Assembly (NCBI GenBank): GCA_027486755.1
Contig: JAIXOM010000018.1
Location: 1 to 64,000, forward strand
Source: Comamonadaceae bacterium
GTDB lineage: Bacteria; Pseudomonadota; Gammaproteobacteria; Burkholderiales; Burkholderiaceae_C
DNA length: 64,000 nucleotides
Direction: 5' to 3'
A model generated the notes under the pieces. The model was not told the DNA's origin, ran no database searches, and saw nothing but the letters and a program-made list of their open reading frames with translations. How positions within the stretch are numbered: the first letter of the stretch is position 1; every line of letters begins with the position of its first letter. Of the stretch, positions 36,611 through 45,739 are shown in pieces. Position numbers and translations under genes: made by a program.

Positions 36611-38371
36611 TCAAACAGCCCGTGCAGACTGCGCAGCGCCCCTTGACAAATCGGGGGCCAGTTCGGCGATGGCCTGGAAGTGGCTGAGGAAAACCTTGCC
36701 GCGCAGCTGGGCCAGAAACTCGGTGCCGCGCAGCCTGTCCATCACCGGGCCCTTGACCTCACTGAAGTGCAGCGCGATGCCGGCCTGCCTGAGCCTGTGA
36801 TCGATCGATTCCAGACTTTCGAGCGCGCTGGCGTCGATGTCATTGATGGCCGAGCACTGCAGCACCACATGCTGCAACTGCGGCCGATCGGCCACCGCTT
36901 CATTGATCCGGTCTTCCAGCGCTCTGGCGTTGGCAAAGTACAAGCTTTCATCGACCCGCAGACTCAGCAGCTTGGGGCTCACCAGCACCTGATGCCTGAG
37001 CACATTGCGAAAGTGCTCGGTACCCGGCACCAAGCCTACCTCGGCAATATGCGGCCGGCTGGTCTTGAACAGGAACAAGGCCAGCGACAGCAGCACGCCG
37101 GCCACCAGACCCGACTCCACCCCCATGGTGAGCGTGAACACCAAGGTCGCCATCACCGCCGCGAAATCGGCCTTGGAATACACCCAGGTGCGCTTGAACA
37201 TGCCCAGATCAACCAATGAAAGAACAGCCACCACGATGGTCGCAGCCAGCGTGGCCTGGGGCACAAAATACAGGGCAGGTGTCAGAAGCAGCGCTGCCAG
37301 CAAGATGCCGATCGCGGTAAACACCCCGGCAGCCGGCGTCTGAGCGCCCGCATCGAAATTGACCACCGAGCGGGCAAATCCGCCGGTGACCGGAAAGCCG
37401 CCGGTCAAGGCTGCGCCAAGATTGCTCGCTCCGAGAGCCACCAACTCACGGTCTGGCTCTATGCGTTGTCGCCGCTTGGCCGCCAGCGTCTGCCCGACGG
37501 ACACCGACTCGACGAAACCGACCACGCTGATCAAAAGCGCCGGCACCGCCAGTTCCTTCCAGAGCGACAGGTCGAAGGATGGCCAGGTCAAGGGCGGCAG
37601 CCCCTGCGGCACCACGCCGACGATTTTTACGCCCTGCTCGTGCAACTGGAAAAACCAAGTCAGCCAGGCCGTCAAAGCAATCCCGGCCACCGGTCCTGCC
37701 CGGGCTGCAACATCGGCCAGACGGGCGCCCATACCCAGGCTGAGCAGCAAGGGCTTGAGGCCACGCCGCGCCCAGAATAAAAATCCGACCGTACCCAGGC
37801 CCAGCAGCGCCGTGATGAGGTGGGTCCGCCCCAAACCCTGTAGCAGGCCCCAGATCAGCTCAAGAGCGTTGTGAGCATCGACCTTCAGGCCCAGGATCAC
37901 TTTAAGCTGGCCGGCAGCGATCAACACCGCCGATGCGGTGATAAAGCCCGATATCACCGGATGGCTCAGGAAGCTGGCCAGGAACCCCAGGCGCAAGAGC
38001 CCCATGAGCAAGAGCATCGCGCCGCTGATAAAGGCCAGGGTAATGGCAACCGCCCAGTATTCGGGGGAGCCTGCGGCTGCGTGCTCGCCGATGGCAGTGG
38101 CCGTCATCAAGGACACCACGGCCACCGGCCCGACCGCCAACACCCGGCTGGTGCCGAACACCGCATACAGCAGCAAGGGCGCAATGCTGGCATACAGGCC
38201 CACCTCGGGCGGCAAGCCAGCCAGCGAGGCATAGGCCAAGCTTTGCGGAATCAGCATGATGGTGACGATGAGCGCCGCCACCAGATCGCTGCTCAATGTA
38301 GCGCGGTCGTAGCTGCGCCCCCAAGCCAAGATGGGGAGGAAAGGCACGGCAGTTCGGCTCTGGGCGGGCAT
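36611..38371 (-). CDS. SulP-family anion transporter with STAS domain
   Basis: A 586-residue inner-membrane transporter. The membrane domain has the SulP motif DLVAALIVTIMLIPQSLAYA and about 11-12 hydrophobic segments. A C-terminal STAS domain (from about residue 470; LQCSAINDIDASALESLESI) regulates it. Likely substrate is sulfate or another oxyanion; next to sox genes, export of the sulfate produced or import of sulfate are both possible. Start at 38371 (MPAQSRTAVPFLPI); the longer frame overlaps the next gene. Last main gene of the ArsR-headed operon. Confidence 0.88.
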   Translation of the reverse strand: MPAQSRTAVPFLPILAWGRSYDRATLSSDLVAALIVTIMLIPQSLAYASLAGLPPEVGLYASIAPLLLYAVFGTSRVLAVGPVAVVSLMTATAIGEHAAAGSPEYWAVAITLAFISGAMLLLMGLLRLGFLASFLSHPVISGFITASAVLIAAGQLKVILGLKVDAHNALELIWGLLQGLGRTHLITALLGLGTVGFLFWARRGLKPLLLSLGMGARLADVAARAGPVAGIALTAWLTWFFQLHEQGVKIVGVVPQGLPPLTWPSFDLSLWKELAVPALLISVVGFVESVSVGQTLAAKRRQRIEPDRELVALGASNLGAALTGGFPVTGGFARSVVNFDAGAQTPAAGVFTAIGILLAALLLTPALYFVPQATLAATIVVAVLSLVDLGMFKRTWVYSKADFAAVMATLVFTLTMGVESGLVAGVLLSLALFLFKTSRPHIAEVGLVPGTEHFRNVLRHQVLVSPKLLSLRVDESLYFANARALEDRINEAVADRPQLQHVVLQCSAINDIDASALESLESIDHRLRQAGIALHFSEVKGPVMDRLRGTEFLAQLRGKVFLSHFQAIAELAPDLSRGAAQSARAV

Positions 38372-38393
38372 CCTGCTTGTAATCCTGAAGGTC

Positions 38394-38732
38394 TTAGCGC
38401 GCGGCACGCGCCATTTGCCACAGAGAGGTCGAGCGCGCCCCGCTGCGGCAGTACGCCAGCACCGGCGCAGGCAACTCAGCCAGCAAGCGGGCCATCGCTG
38501 CGGCCTGCTCGGACGTGATTTGACCTGCAACAACCGGCAGGTAGCGCGCCACCAGCCCCTGGGCTTGCGCTGCCTGCTCTAGCGCGGCAAATGCGGGCTG
38601 GGCAGATCCGCCCTCACCATCGGGCCGGTTGCAAATGATGGACTTGAAGCCAGCCTGGGCAATGGCCGGCAGGTCGGCCGCTGAAATTTGGCCGGCCACG
38701 GCGAAGTCAGGGCTGATGGATTGAAGGGACAT
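38394..38732 (-). CDS. TIGR01244-type sulfur transferase / phosphatase-like protein
   Basis: A 112-residue protein of the family (DUF442) found as the N-terminal domain of some Blh persulfide dioxygenases. It has the protein-tyrosine-phosphatase-like loop AYCRSGARS with Cys95, and IICNRPDGE near the N-terminus. It probably moves sulfane sulfur to or from the dioxygenase encoded divergently, acting as a rhodanese-like protein. It lies 22 bp from both neighbours in the operon. Confidence 0.82.
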   Translation of the reverse strand: MSLQSISPDFAVAGQISAADLPAIAQAGFKSIICNRPDGEGGSAQPAFAALEQAAQAQGLVARYLPVVAGQITSEQAAAMARLLAELPAPVLAYCRSGARSTSLWQMARAAR

Positions 38733-38754
38733 ACAAAGCCTGTGATGAGCGAAC

Positions 38755-39207
38755 TCAAACCGGTGCGGGCGCGCCGCGGCCCAGGCGGTCGAGGAAATCG
38801 AAAAAAATCATGCCGGCCAGCATGGCGAGCACGAAGACCAAGGCCTTGGGCTGGCCACTGGCCATGCTCACAATCGCCGGGCCAGGACAAAATCCGGCCA
38901 GCCCCCAGCCCGCGCCGAACAGCAGCGAGCCCAGCACCAAGGGCCTGTCGATGTGCCGCGAGCTTGGCAGAGTCAAGGCACCGCCGAGGAAATTGCGGGT
39001 GCGCTTTTTGGCCAGGCCGAAGGCGAAAAAGCCGACCGCAATCGCGCCGCCCATCACCAGGGCCAGCGAAGGGTCCCAGGCGCCAGCCAGGTCAAGGAAG
39101 CCGATGACCTTGCCCGGGTCAGTCATGCCAGCGATCATCAGACCCCAGCCAAAAAGCAGGCCGACGGCGAACTCACTGATGCGCTGTGGCGTGGTGTTGC
39201 GACTCAT
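38755..39207 (-). CDS. YeeE/YedE-family membrane protein, second subunit
   Basis: A 150-residue membrane protein with about four hydrophobic segments and the conserved cysteine motif GWGLAGFCPGPAIVSMASG. Together with the protein encoded just upstream it forms a split YeeE-type unit like the PmpA/PmpB pair of BigR operons, thought to move thiosulfate or a sulfur species across the inner membrane. Spaced 11 bp from its partner. Confidence 0.88.
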   Translation of the reverse strand: MSRNTTPQRISEFAVGLLFGWGLMIAGMTDPGKVIGFLDLAGAWDPSLALVMGGAIAVGFFAFGLAKKRTRNFLGGALTLPSSRHIDRPLVLGSLLFGAGWGLAGFCPGPAIVSMASGQPKALVFVLAMLAGMIFFDFLDRLGRGAPAPV

Positions 39208-39218
39208 GGCTTACTCCT

Positions 39219-39656
39219 TCAGAACAAGTGACGCATCAAGTAGACGATGACAAAGCCGGCAGCCATGAAGCTCGCCGTCGCCACCATGGAGCGGGGCGAT
39301 AGGCGCGACAGGCCGCACACGCCGTGGCCGCTGGTACAGCCCGAGCCCATGCGGGTGCCATAGCCCACCAAGAGTCCGGCGACCACCACGAGCAAGTAGC
39401 TTGCCTCAATGCGCGGCGCGCTGACAAGCCCAGCCGGCGCAATCAGACCCAGGGTGAGGGGCGCGGCCAGCATCCCCAAAACAAAGGCCATGCGCCAACC
39501 GATGTCGCCGGGCTGGCGCTTGAGCAGCCCCCCCAGGATGCCGCTGATGCCCAAAATACGTCCGTTGAGCAGGATGAACAGGGCCGAGGCCAAGCCCAGC
39601 AAAAGGCCACCGGCCAGCGAGGCCCAAGGCGTGAAGTGTGTCCAGTCTATGGTCAT
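39219..39656 (-). CDS. YeeE/YedE-family membrane protein, first subunit
   Basis: A 145-residue membrane protein with the motif [21 protein letters not shown], whose Cys lines the sulfur path in YeeE structures. It is the other half of the pair. In bacteria with BigR or SqrR, these genes are induced by sulfide or persulfide. It starts 20 bp after the arsR stop. Direction of transport cannot be read from sequence. Confidence 0.88.
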   Translation of the reverse strand: MTIDWTHFTPWASLAGGLLLGLASALFILLNGRILGISGILGGLLKRQPGDIGWRMAFVLGMLAAPLTLGLIAPAGLVSAPRIEASYLLVVVAGLLVGYGTRMGSGCTSGHGVCGLSRLSPRSMVATASFMAAGFVIVYLMRHLF

Positions 39657-39676
39657 GGAATTCCTCTTGTGGAGCT

Positions 39677-40003
39677 TTAATGGGCCTGAGAACCCGGCTT
39701 GCAGAATTGTTGATACAGGATTTCGATCAGGGCCAGCGCTTGTGGGCTCGTCAGCTTGTAGTAGATGTTCTTGCCCTCCCGGCGGGCACTGACCAGCTCC
39801 TCCTCGCGCAAAACCGTCAGCTGCTGCGACAAGGTCGGCTGCACGATGCCCAGCAACTCTTCCAGCTCACCGACCCGCTTCTCACCTTGGGATAGCTGGC
39901 ACAGGATCATCAGCCGGTCGGGATTGGCCAAGACCTTCATCAGGCTGCAGGCCTGTCCCGCAGCCTGCCGCATATCGCTCAATTCAAGGAGGGCTTCACT
40001 CAT
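39677..40003 (-). CDS. bigR: ArsR-family regulator, BigR/SqrR-like persulfide sensor
   Basis: A 108-residue winged-helix repressor. [30 protein letters not shown] and [28 protein letters not shown] form the DNA-binding part. Cys35 (after the second helix) and Cys101 (last helix, YQQFCKPGS) match the two redox cysteines of BigR/SqrR; an extra Cys19 is present. It should repress both its own operon and the divergent dioxygenase gene from the inverted repeat at 40038-40068, and let go when the cysteines react with persulfide. Confidence 0.85.
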   Translation of the reverse strand: MSEALLELSDMRQAAGQACSLMKVLANPDRLMILCQLSQGEKRVGELEELLGIVQPTLSQQLTVLREEELVSARREGKNIYYKLTSPQALALIEILYQQFCKPGSQAH

Positions 40004-40035
40004 ATCAACACCATCTGTTCAGTTCGATGGAAGAT

Positions 40036-40070
40036 ATTCTATTGACAGATATTTTGTATGTCAATAGACT
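40036..40070. promoter_or_regulatory. Two face-to-face promoters built into an ArsR operator
   Basis: TCTATTGACA (40038-40047) and TGTCAATAGA (40059-40068) form a perfect 10-bp inverted repeat with an 11-bp spacer. Each arm contains a consensus -35 TTGACA, one per strand. Rightward: TTGACA, 17 bp, TAGACT (40065-40070). Leftward: TTGACA, 17 bp, TAGAAT (40041-40036). A repressor on the repeat would block both the arsR operon and the dioxygenase gene. Confidence 0.8.
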
Positions 40071-40097
40071 ATCGAAAACTTAATTGAAGGAGCTTTC

Positions 40098-40982
40098 ATG
40101 ACCGTGACCACCCCCTCCCCCAGCCACCCCGAAGTTCATGGCCTGTTTGACCCGGGCACCTGGACGGTCACCTATGTGGTTCACACCGGACCGGGCAGTG
40201 CCTGCGCCATCATCGACTCGGTGCTGGATTACGACCCCAAGTCGGGCCGCACCCGCACCACCTCGGCCGACCGCGTGATCGCCTATGTTCGCGAGCACCG
40301 CTTACAGGTGCAGTGGATCCTGGAGACCCACGCCCATGCCGACCACCTGAGCGCCGCGCCCTATCTGAAGCAGCATCTGGGCGGCCAGATCGGCATCGGC
40401 CAGCAGATCACCACCGTACAAAAAGTTTTCAAGGGCATCTTCAACCTCGAGCCGCAGTTCGAGCCCGACGGCTCACAGTTCGATCAACTGCTGGCTGACG
40501 GCCAGAGCCTGAAGGTGGGTGAACTCACGGGCACAGTGCTGGGCGTGCCTGGTCACACACCAGCCTGTGTGGCCTACCAGTTTGGTGACGCGGTGTTTGT
40601 CGGCGACACCCTGTTCATGCCCGACGTGGGCACCGCCCGCTGCGACTTCCCGGGCGGCGACGCCAAGACGCTCTATGCCTCAACCCGCAAGCTGCTGAGC
40701 ATGCCGCCGCAGACCCGCCTTTTCATGTGCCACGACTATCCGCCGAACGGGCGTCCGGTAGCCTTCGAGTCCAGCGTGGCCGACCAAAGGGCGGGCAATA
40801 TTCATGTGCACGACGGCATCAGCCAGGAGCAGTTCGTGCAGATGCGTACCGCCCGCGACGCCACCCTGGAAATGCCGGTGCTGATCCTGCCGGCCGTGCA
40901 GATCAACATCCGCGCCGGCCAGATGCCGCCCAAGGAAGCCAATGGCACGGCTTATGTGAAGATACCGCTCAACGCCTTGTAA
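40098..40982 (+). CDS. blh: Persulfide dioxygenase-like metallo-hydrolase (Blh/ETHE1 type)
   Basis: A 294-residue metallo-beta-lactamase-fold protein, cytosolic (no signal). Metal ligands are in ETHAHADHLSAAPYL (His78, His80, Asp82, His83), with VPGHTPACVAY, VFVGDTLFMPDVGTARCDFPGG and CHDYPPNGR. These are typical of iron persulfide dioxygenases, which oxidise glutathione persulfide to sulfite. It has GAAGGAG about 8 nt before the ATG and is controlled by the divergent ArsR-type promoter/operator. It detoxifies sulfide-derived persulfide. Confidence 0.88.
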   Translation: MTVTTPSPSHPEVHGLFDPGTWTVTYVVHTGPGSACAIIDSVLDYDPKSGRTRTTSADRVIAYVREHRLQVQWILETHAHADHLSAAPYLKQHLGGQIGIGQQITTVQKVFKGIFNLEPQFEPDGSQFDQLLADGQSLKVGELTGTVLGVPGHTPACVAYQFGDAVFVGDTLFMPDVGTARCDFPGGDAKTLYASTRKLLSMPPQTRLFMCHDYPPNGRPVAFESSVADQRAGNIHVHDGISQEQFVQMRTARDATLEMPVLILPAVQINIRAGQMPPKEANGTAYVKIPLNAL

Positions 40983-41265
40983 GCAAGGCAGCATCGCGCT
41001 CTGGGGCAGGCGCTCCCGCGCGAAGACGCTCTCACACCCCGGCACACCCTCCGCACAAACCCTTCAGCATGGGAAAACCCTCATGGAGTTGACCAAACGC
41101 TCCGAATACATTCATCGGAAACCAAGTACCGTCTAAAAGAAACGAAAGCTTTTAATCGGATATGCTGTTTCCACCCGAGAAACTAAATCCCCTGCCTTCT
41201 TTTGCCTCCCTCGGTCGAAGCGCTGAGCTTTCAAGGCAAACCATCGTGCGTGTGCGCGCCCGTTG

Positions 41266-42162
41266 ATGCTGACCCAACAAATCCTCAACGGACTGATCTC
41301 CGGCGCGATCTATGCCCTGTTCGCGCTGGGCTTCAATCTGATCTTCGGCGTTCAGAAGGTGCTCAATCTGGCCCACGGCGCCGTCTTCATGTCGGGAGCC
41401 TTCATTGCCTATTACGGCGTGATCGGCGGACTGCCGCTGGGGCTGGCGCTGCTGATTGCCATGGTCTCCTGCGGCTGCGTCTCGGTGTTGCTCGACCGCT
41501 TTGGCTTTCAGTTGCTACGCAAATACAGCCATGCCGACGCCGAATTTGGAGCCATGGTGATTTCCATCGGCGCCGGTCAGGTGCTCACCAGCCTGGCGCA
41601 AAAAGCCTCGGACACCAAGGTGCTGAGCTTTCCTTTCGGCACCTTTCCCGTGGAGTTCTTTCGCGGCCTGGGGCTGCGCATTTCGCTGCTGCAAATTACC
41701 ATCGCGCTGCTGGTGGTGGTGCTGGTGGCGCTGTTGGCCTATTTTCTGCAGCGCACCAGCTTTGGCCGTCAGGTGCGTGCGGTGGCCATTAATCCTCGCG
41801 CCTCGGCGCTTCTGGGCATCAACAGCCGCTCGGTGTTTTCCATCACCTTCTTCATCGCCGGCGCAATGGCAGCGCTCGCCGGCGTCATGATCGCGCTGTC
41901 CTTCAACTCCATCCAGTTCATGATGGGCGAGCCTTATATGCTCAAGGCCTTCGTGGTGGTGGTACTCGGCGGACTGGGCAACCTGGCCGGTGCGGTGGTG
42001 GCCAGCTTGCTGCTCGGGGTAGCCCAGGCCATGGCTGCCGCATACCTGCCGCCGGGAATGGCCGACATCCTGATTTTTGCGACCTTGTTCGTGGTGCTGA
42101 TCTTCAAGCCCAACGGTTTATTTGGCGGCGGCCTGGCCCCCGCAGGAGTCGGTCGGCAATGA
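41266..42162 (+). CDS. livH: Branched-chain amino acid-type ABC transporter permease (LivH)
   Basis: Inner-membrane permease of 298 residues with about eight hydrophobic segments; ILNGLISGAIYALFALGFNLIFGV and NLAHGAVFMSGAF are the LivH start. The EAA-like loop is LLGINSRSVFSITF and the C-terminus includes GGLGNLAGAVVAS. The preceding 283 bp (40983-41265) hold no gene that I can support. The first ATG is at 41266 (a TTG precedes it in frame). First gene of a five-gene transporter operon. Confidence 0.9.
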   Translation: MLTQQILNGLISGAIYALFALGFNLIFGVQKVLNLAHGAVFMSGAFIAYYGVIGGLPLGLALLIAMVSCGCVSVLLDRFGFQLLRKYSHADAEFGAMVISIGAGQVLTSLAQKASDTKVLSFPFGTFPVEFFRGLGLRISLLQITIALLVVVLVALLAYFLQRTSFGRQVRAVAINPRASALLGINSRSVFSITFFIAGAMAALAGVMIALSFNSIQFMMGEPYMLKAFVVVVLGGLGNLAGAVVASLLLGVAQAMAAAYLPPGMADILIFATLFVVLIFKPNGLFGGGLAPAGVGRQ

Positions 42163-43046
42163 TGGAATTTCTGCGGGCCCATCAGCCTGTCTTCGACTTC
42201 TTTTTGCTGACCCTGGGCTTTGCCTACAGTCAGCAGGTGGTGCTGCGTGCAGGGGTGTTCTCGCTGGCCTCGGCCGCATTTTCCTGCCTGGGTGCTTATG
42301 GCTGTGCCTATCTGGTGGTCAAGGCCGGCCTGCCGGTGGCCGCCGGCATCGGCTTGGGAGCGCTGATCGGAGGGCTGGCGTCCTACCTGGTCTCGCTGCC
42401 CCTGGCCCGACTGCGCGGGGTGTATCAGGCCATCGCCACGCTGGCCCTGGTCGAACTGATGGTGGCGCTGGCCCTGTATGCCGAACCGATCACTGGCGGC
42501 GCGGTGGGCTTTAACAACATTCCTAAGCATGTGGGCACGACCGAGCTGCTGATCGCGGTGCTGGTGGTGATTTATTTGCTGCACGCCCAATCCATATCGC
42601 GCATAGGCCGCGGCTTTGACGCGCTGCGCCAGGACGAATATGTGGCGGCCAGCCTGGGCGTGTCCTCACGGCGCGAACACACGCTGGCCTTTATCAGCAG
42701 CGGCCTGATCGGCGGCTTGTTTGGCGCGCTGCAAAGCATGTACGCCTACAACGTCGAGCCCAACCAATACGGCTTTGGCTATATGGTCACCACGCTGGCG
42801 GCCATCGTGCTCGGTGGTCGGCGCTCCTTGCTCGGGCCCATTTTGGGTTCGGCCATCATGATCTTGCTGCCCGAGGTCGCTCGGCCGCTGGCCGAATACC
42901 GCCAGATCGTGGTCGGCGTCATCTTGATGATTGTGGTGGTGCTGACCCCGCAGGGCCTGGCCGACACCTTCCTGGCCTGGCTGCAGCATCGCCGCGCCCG
43001 GGCCCTGGCGCCCATGGCCACCCAGGCCCCAGGAGGGCGAGCATGA
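42159..43046 (+). CDS. livM: Branched-chain amino acid-type ABC transporter permease (LivM)
   Basis: Second permease, 295 residues with multiple hydrophobic segments. ASAAFSCLGAYGCAYLVVKAG, LARLRGVYQAIATLAL, FDALRQDEYVAASLGV and GLFGALQSMYAYNVEPNQYGF are LivM features. It overlaps livH and livG by 4 nt each (ATGA), so the membrane and ATP-binding parts are translated together. Substrate cannot be told from the permeases. Confidence 0.9.
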   Translation: MMEFLRAHQPVFDFFLLTLGFAYSQQVVLRAGVFSLASAAFSCLGAYGCAYLVVKAGLPVAAGIGLGALIGGLASYLVSLPLARLRGVYQAIATLALVELMVALALYAEPITGGAVGFNNIPKHVGTTELLIAVLVVIYLLHAQSISRIGRGFDALRQDEYVAASLGVSSRREHTLAFISSGLIGGLFGALQSMYAYNVEPNQYGFGYMVTTLAAIVLGGRRSLLGPILGSAIMILLPEVARPLAEYRQIVVGVILMIVVVLTPQGLADTFLAWLQHRRARALAPMATQAPGGRA

Positions 43047-43798
43047 CGGTGCTTGAACTGCGCGAGGTCAAGCGCCACTTCGGCGGCGTCAAGGCGGTCG
43101 ACGGCGTCAGCCTGAAGGTAGCCTCCGGTCAGGTCACCGGCCTGATCGGGCCCAATGGTTCAGGCAAAAGCACGCTGGTCAATTTGATCGCTGGCGTGCT
43201 GGCCGTCGGCGAAGGCGACATCACACTCGATGGAAAGTCGCTGATCAAGCTGACCGCCGACGAGGTGGCACGCTGCGGCGTGGCCCGTACCTTCCAAAAC
43301 ATACGATTGCTGCCCGAGGCTTCGGTGCTGGACAACGTAGTGATCGGCTTTTACCGCCACGAGCGCAGCCCGCTGTATGCCAGCTTGCTGGGGCTGCCCT
43401 CCTCACGGCGCGAAACCCGCGAACTGCGCGAGCAAGGCCGAGCGCTACTGGCCCGCTTTGGCTTGGCCGAGTACGAGCAGGTGCCTGCCGGGGGCTTGGC
43501 CTACGGCTACCAGAGGCGGGTCGAAATGGCCCGTGCGGTGGCCAGCGCACCCCAGGTCTTGCTGCTCGATGAACCGGTGGCCGGCATGAACGATGTCGAA
43601 GCACGCTCACTGGGACAGATCTTTGCGCAGCTCGCCCGCGAAGGCATGGCGGTGCTGGTGATCGAGCACAACACCCGTTTTGTCGCCGAGCTGTGCAGCC
43701 AGGTGCATGTGCTCGACGGCGGCCGCCTCATCGCCCACGGCAGCCCGCAAGAGGTGATGCGCGATCCAGCCGTGGTAGCGGCCTACCTCGGAGGCTGA
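43043..43798 (+). CDS. livG: ABC transporter ATP-binding protein (LivG)
   Basis: A 251-residue ATPase. Walker A GPNGSGKSTLVNLI, the LivG-type insert around ARTFQNIRLLPEASVLDNVVIGF, a signature region GLAYGYQRRVEMARAVAS (ABC motif weaker than LSGGQ), and Walker B VLLLDEPVAGM. It powers the LivHM pore together with LivF. Confidence 0.93.
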   Translation: MTVLELREVKRHFGGVKAVDGVSLKVASGQVTGLIGPNGSGKSTLVNLIAGVLAVGEGDITLDGKSLIKLTADEVARCGVARTFQNIRLLPEASVLDNVVIGFYRHERSPLYASLLGLPSSRRETRELREQGRALLARFGLAEYEQVPAGGLAYGYQRRVEMARAVASAPQVLLLDEPVAGMNDVEARSLGQIFAQLAREGMAVLVIEHNTRFVAELCSQVHVLDGGRLIAHGSPQEVMRDPAVVAAYLGG

Positions 43799-43801
43799 TG
43801 C

Positions 43802-44512
43802 ATGCTCGACATCAAGGACCTCAAGGCGGGCTACAGGGGCATACAGGCCCTCAAGGGCGTGAGCCTGAGCGTGGCTGAGGGCGAGATGGTGGCCATCATC
43901 GGCGCCAACGGGGCCGGCAAGTCCACCTTGCTGAACTGCCTGAGCGCCATCGTGCCCGCCGGCAGCGGCCGGATTTTGTTTGACGGGCAGGACATCACCG
44001 GCTGGTCTGCCCACCAGGTGGCACGCGCCGGGCTGCTGCAGGTCCCGGAGGGCCGGCAGGTACTGGCCGACATGACCGTGCGCGAGAACCTGCAACTCGG
44101 TGCATTAGCGCGAGGGCCGCGAGCGGCCTTTTATGAGCTCGACAAGGTGCTCACCCTCTTTCCGATTTTGGCCGAGCGCATGACGCAGTTGGCCGGCACC
44201 CTCTCGGGCGGCCAGCAACAGATGCTGGCCATAGGCCGGGCCCTGATGGGCAGCCCCCGGGTGCTGCTGCTCGATGAGCCCAGCCTGGGCCTGTCGCCGC
44301 TGCTGACCCAGCAAGTGTTCCAGGCACTGACCCAGTTGCACAGCGAGGGCCTGACCATCGTTCTGGTCGAGCAAAACGCCCACCGCGCCCTGGCCAGCAC
44401 GCAGCGCGCCTATGTGCTCGAGCGCGGCGCTATCGTGCAGCAAGGCCCCAGCAAGGTGCTGCAAAATGACCCCGCCATCATCGAGCACTACCTGGGCTCA
44501 GGCCAGGGCTAA
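43802..44512 (+). CDS. livF: ABC transporter ATP-binding protein (LivF)
   Basis: A 236-residue ATPase with Walker A GANGAGKSTLLNCL, Q-loop region VPEGRQVLADMTVRENL, signature TLSGGQQQMLAIGRALM and Walker B VLLLDEPSLGLSP. It pairs with LivG. It starts 3 bp after the livG stop. Confidence 0.93.
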   Translation: MLDIKDLKAGYRGIQALKGVSLSVAEGEMVAIIGANGAGKSTLLNCLSAIVPAGSGRILFDGQDITGWSAHQVARAGLLQVPEGRQVLADMTVRENLQLGALARGPRAAFYELDKVLTLFPILAERMTQLAGTLSGGQQQMLAIGRALMGSPRVLLLDEPSLGLSPLLTQQVFQALTQLHSEGLTIVLVEQNAHRALASTQRAYVLERGAIVQQGPSKVLQNDPAIIEHYLGSGQG

Positions 44513-44569
44513 ATGGCAGCCTGTCAGTCAACTTTCCCGCCCCTTTTCGTTTAACCAGAGGAGACATCC

Positions 44570-45739
44570 ATGACACCGACATCCCGCAAAGTACCGGCCG
44601 CCCAGCGGCCTAGCCTGGGCAGGCTGGCGCGCCTGGTCGCAGCCGGCCTGGCCCTTTCCGGCGCGGCCATCAGTCAGGCCGCTGAATACAAAGTGGTGGT
44701 GCTGCAGTCGCTGACCGGCGGCGCGGCCTTCATCGGCGCGCCCATGCGCGACGGAGCGGTGCTGGCAGCCGAAGAAATCAACCGCAAGCAGGAACTGGGC
44801 GCCGGCAACACCATCAAGGTGGAAATCGCTGACGACGCGACCGACCGCAATCAGACCCTGTCGCTGATCAAGCGCTATGCAGCCGACCCCACGGTGCTGG
44901 CCATCATGGGCCCGACCAGCGGTGCGGTGGCGGTGGCAGGTGCTGCCGCAGCCAATGACCTGAAGATTCCGCTGCTGGCCACCTCCAACTCCATGGACGT
45001 GCTCAAGGCTGGCCCCTGGTCGCACATCCTGACCCAGCCCGGCGATGTGACCATGCCCTTTATTGCCAATTACGCGATCGACAAACTGGCGGTCAAGAAC
45101 TGCACCGTGATCGGCCTGCATGACGTGGAGATCTATGTGTCCATGCAGCGGGTGTTCGAGAACGTCATCAAGCAGCGTGGCGCCAGAGTCGGCTCGGTCG
45201 AGGCCATCAAGGGCAGCGACTCCGACTTCTCGGCCCTGGCCACCAAGGTGGTCAATGCCAACCCGGATTGCGTGTTCATCTCGGCCACCGCACCGCAGGC
45301 GGCCAACATCATCATCCAGCTGCGCAATGCCGGCCTGGACCCCAAAACCCGGGTGCTGGGTCACAACGCGTTCTCGTCCAGCCAACTGGTCGATCGCGGC
45401 GGCAAGGCGGTCGAGGGCGTGTACTTCATCGGTGACTGGGTACCCGGCGGTACCGACGACTTCAGCCGCGCCTTTGCCGAGAGCTTCAAGGCCAAGCACA
45501 AGGCCGATGCCGACAACTGGGCTGCTGTGGGCTACGGCGGCATGCGCATCATGGCCAATGCCATCAAGAACGCTGGCGCCAATCCGACCCGCGACAGCGT
45601 GCGCGCCGCGCTCGGCCGCACCAAGGATGTGCCGGTGGTCATCGGCCAGGGCAGATATTCGATGAATGCCGAGCGCATTCCCTTCTCCGGCATGCGGGTG
45701 ATGCAGGTCAAGGCCGGCAAATTCGAACTGGCCCCCTGA
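44570..45739 (+). CDS. ABC transporter substrate-binding protein, Leu/Ile/Val-binding type
   Basis: A 389-residue periplasmic binding protein with an Arg-rich signal peptide ending AISQAAE (near residue 39). The periplasmic-binding-protein-type-1 fold is seen in LTGGAAFIGAPMRDGAVLAAEEIN, IMGPTSGAVAVAGAAAAND and LLATSNSM. Such proteins bind amino acids, amides or aromatic acids; the substrate here is unknown. It closes the operon, and a strong terminator follows. Confidence 0.88.
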   Translation: MTPTSRKVPAAQRPSLGRLARLVAAGLALSGAAISQAAEYKVVVLQSLTGGAAFIGAPMRDGAVLAAEEINRKQELGAGNTIKVEIADDATDRNQTLSLIKRYAADPTVLAIMGPTSGAVAVAGAAAANDLKIPLLATSNSMDVLKAGPWSHILTQPGDVTMPFIANYAIDKLAVKNCTVIGLHDVEIYVSMQRVFENVIKQRGARVGSVEAIKGSDSDFSALATKVVNANPDCVFISATAPQAANIIIQLRNAGLDPKTRVLGHNAFSSSQLVDRGGKAVEGVYFIGDWVPGGTDDFSRAFAESFKAKHKADADNWAAVGYGGMRIMANAIKNAGANPTRDSVRAALGRTKDVPVVIGQGRYSMNAERIPFSGMRVMQVKAGKFELAP

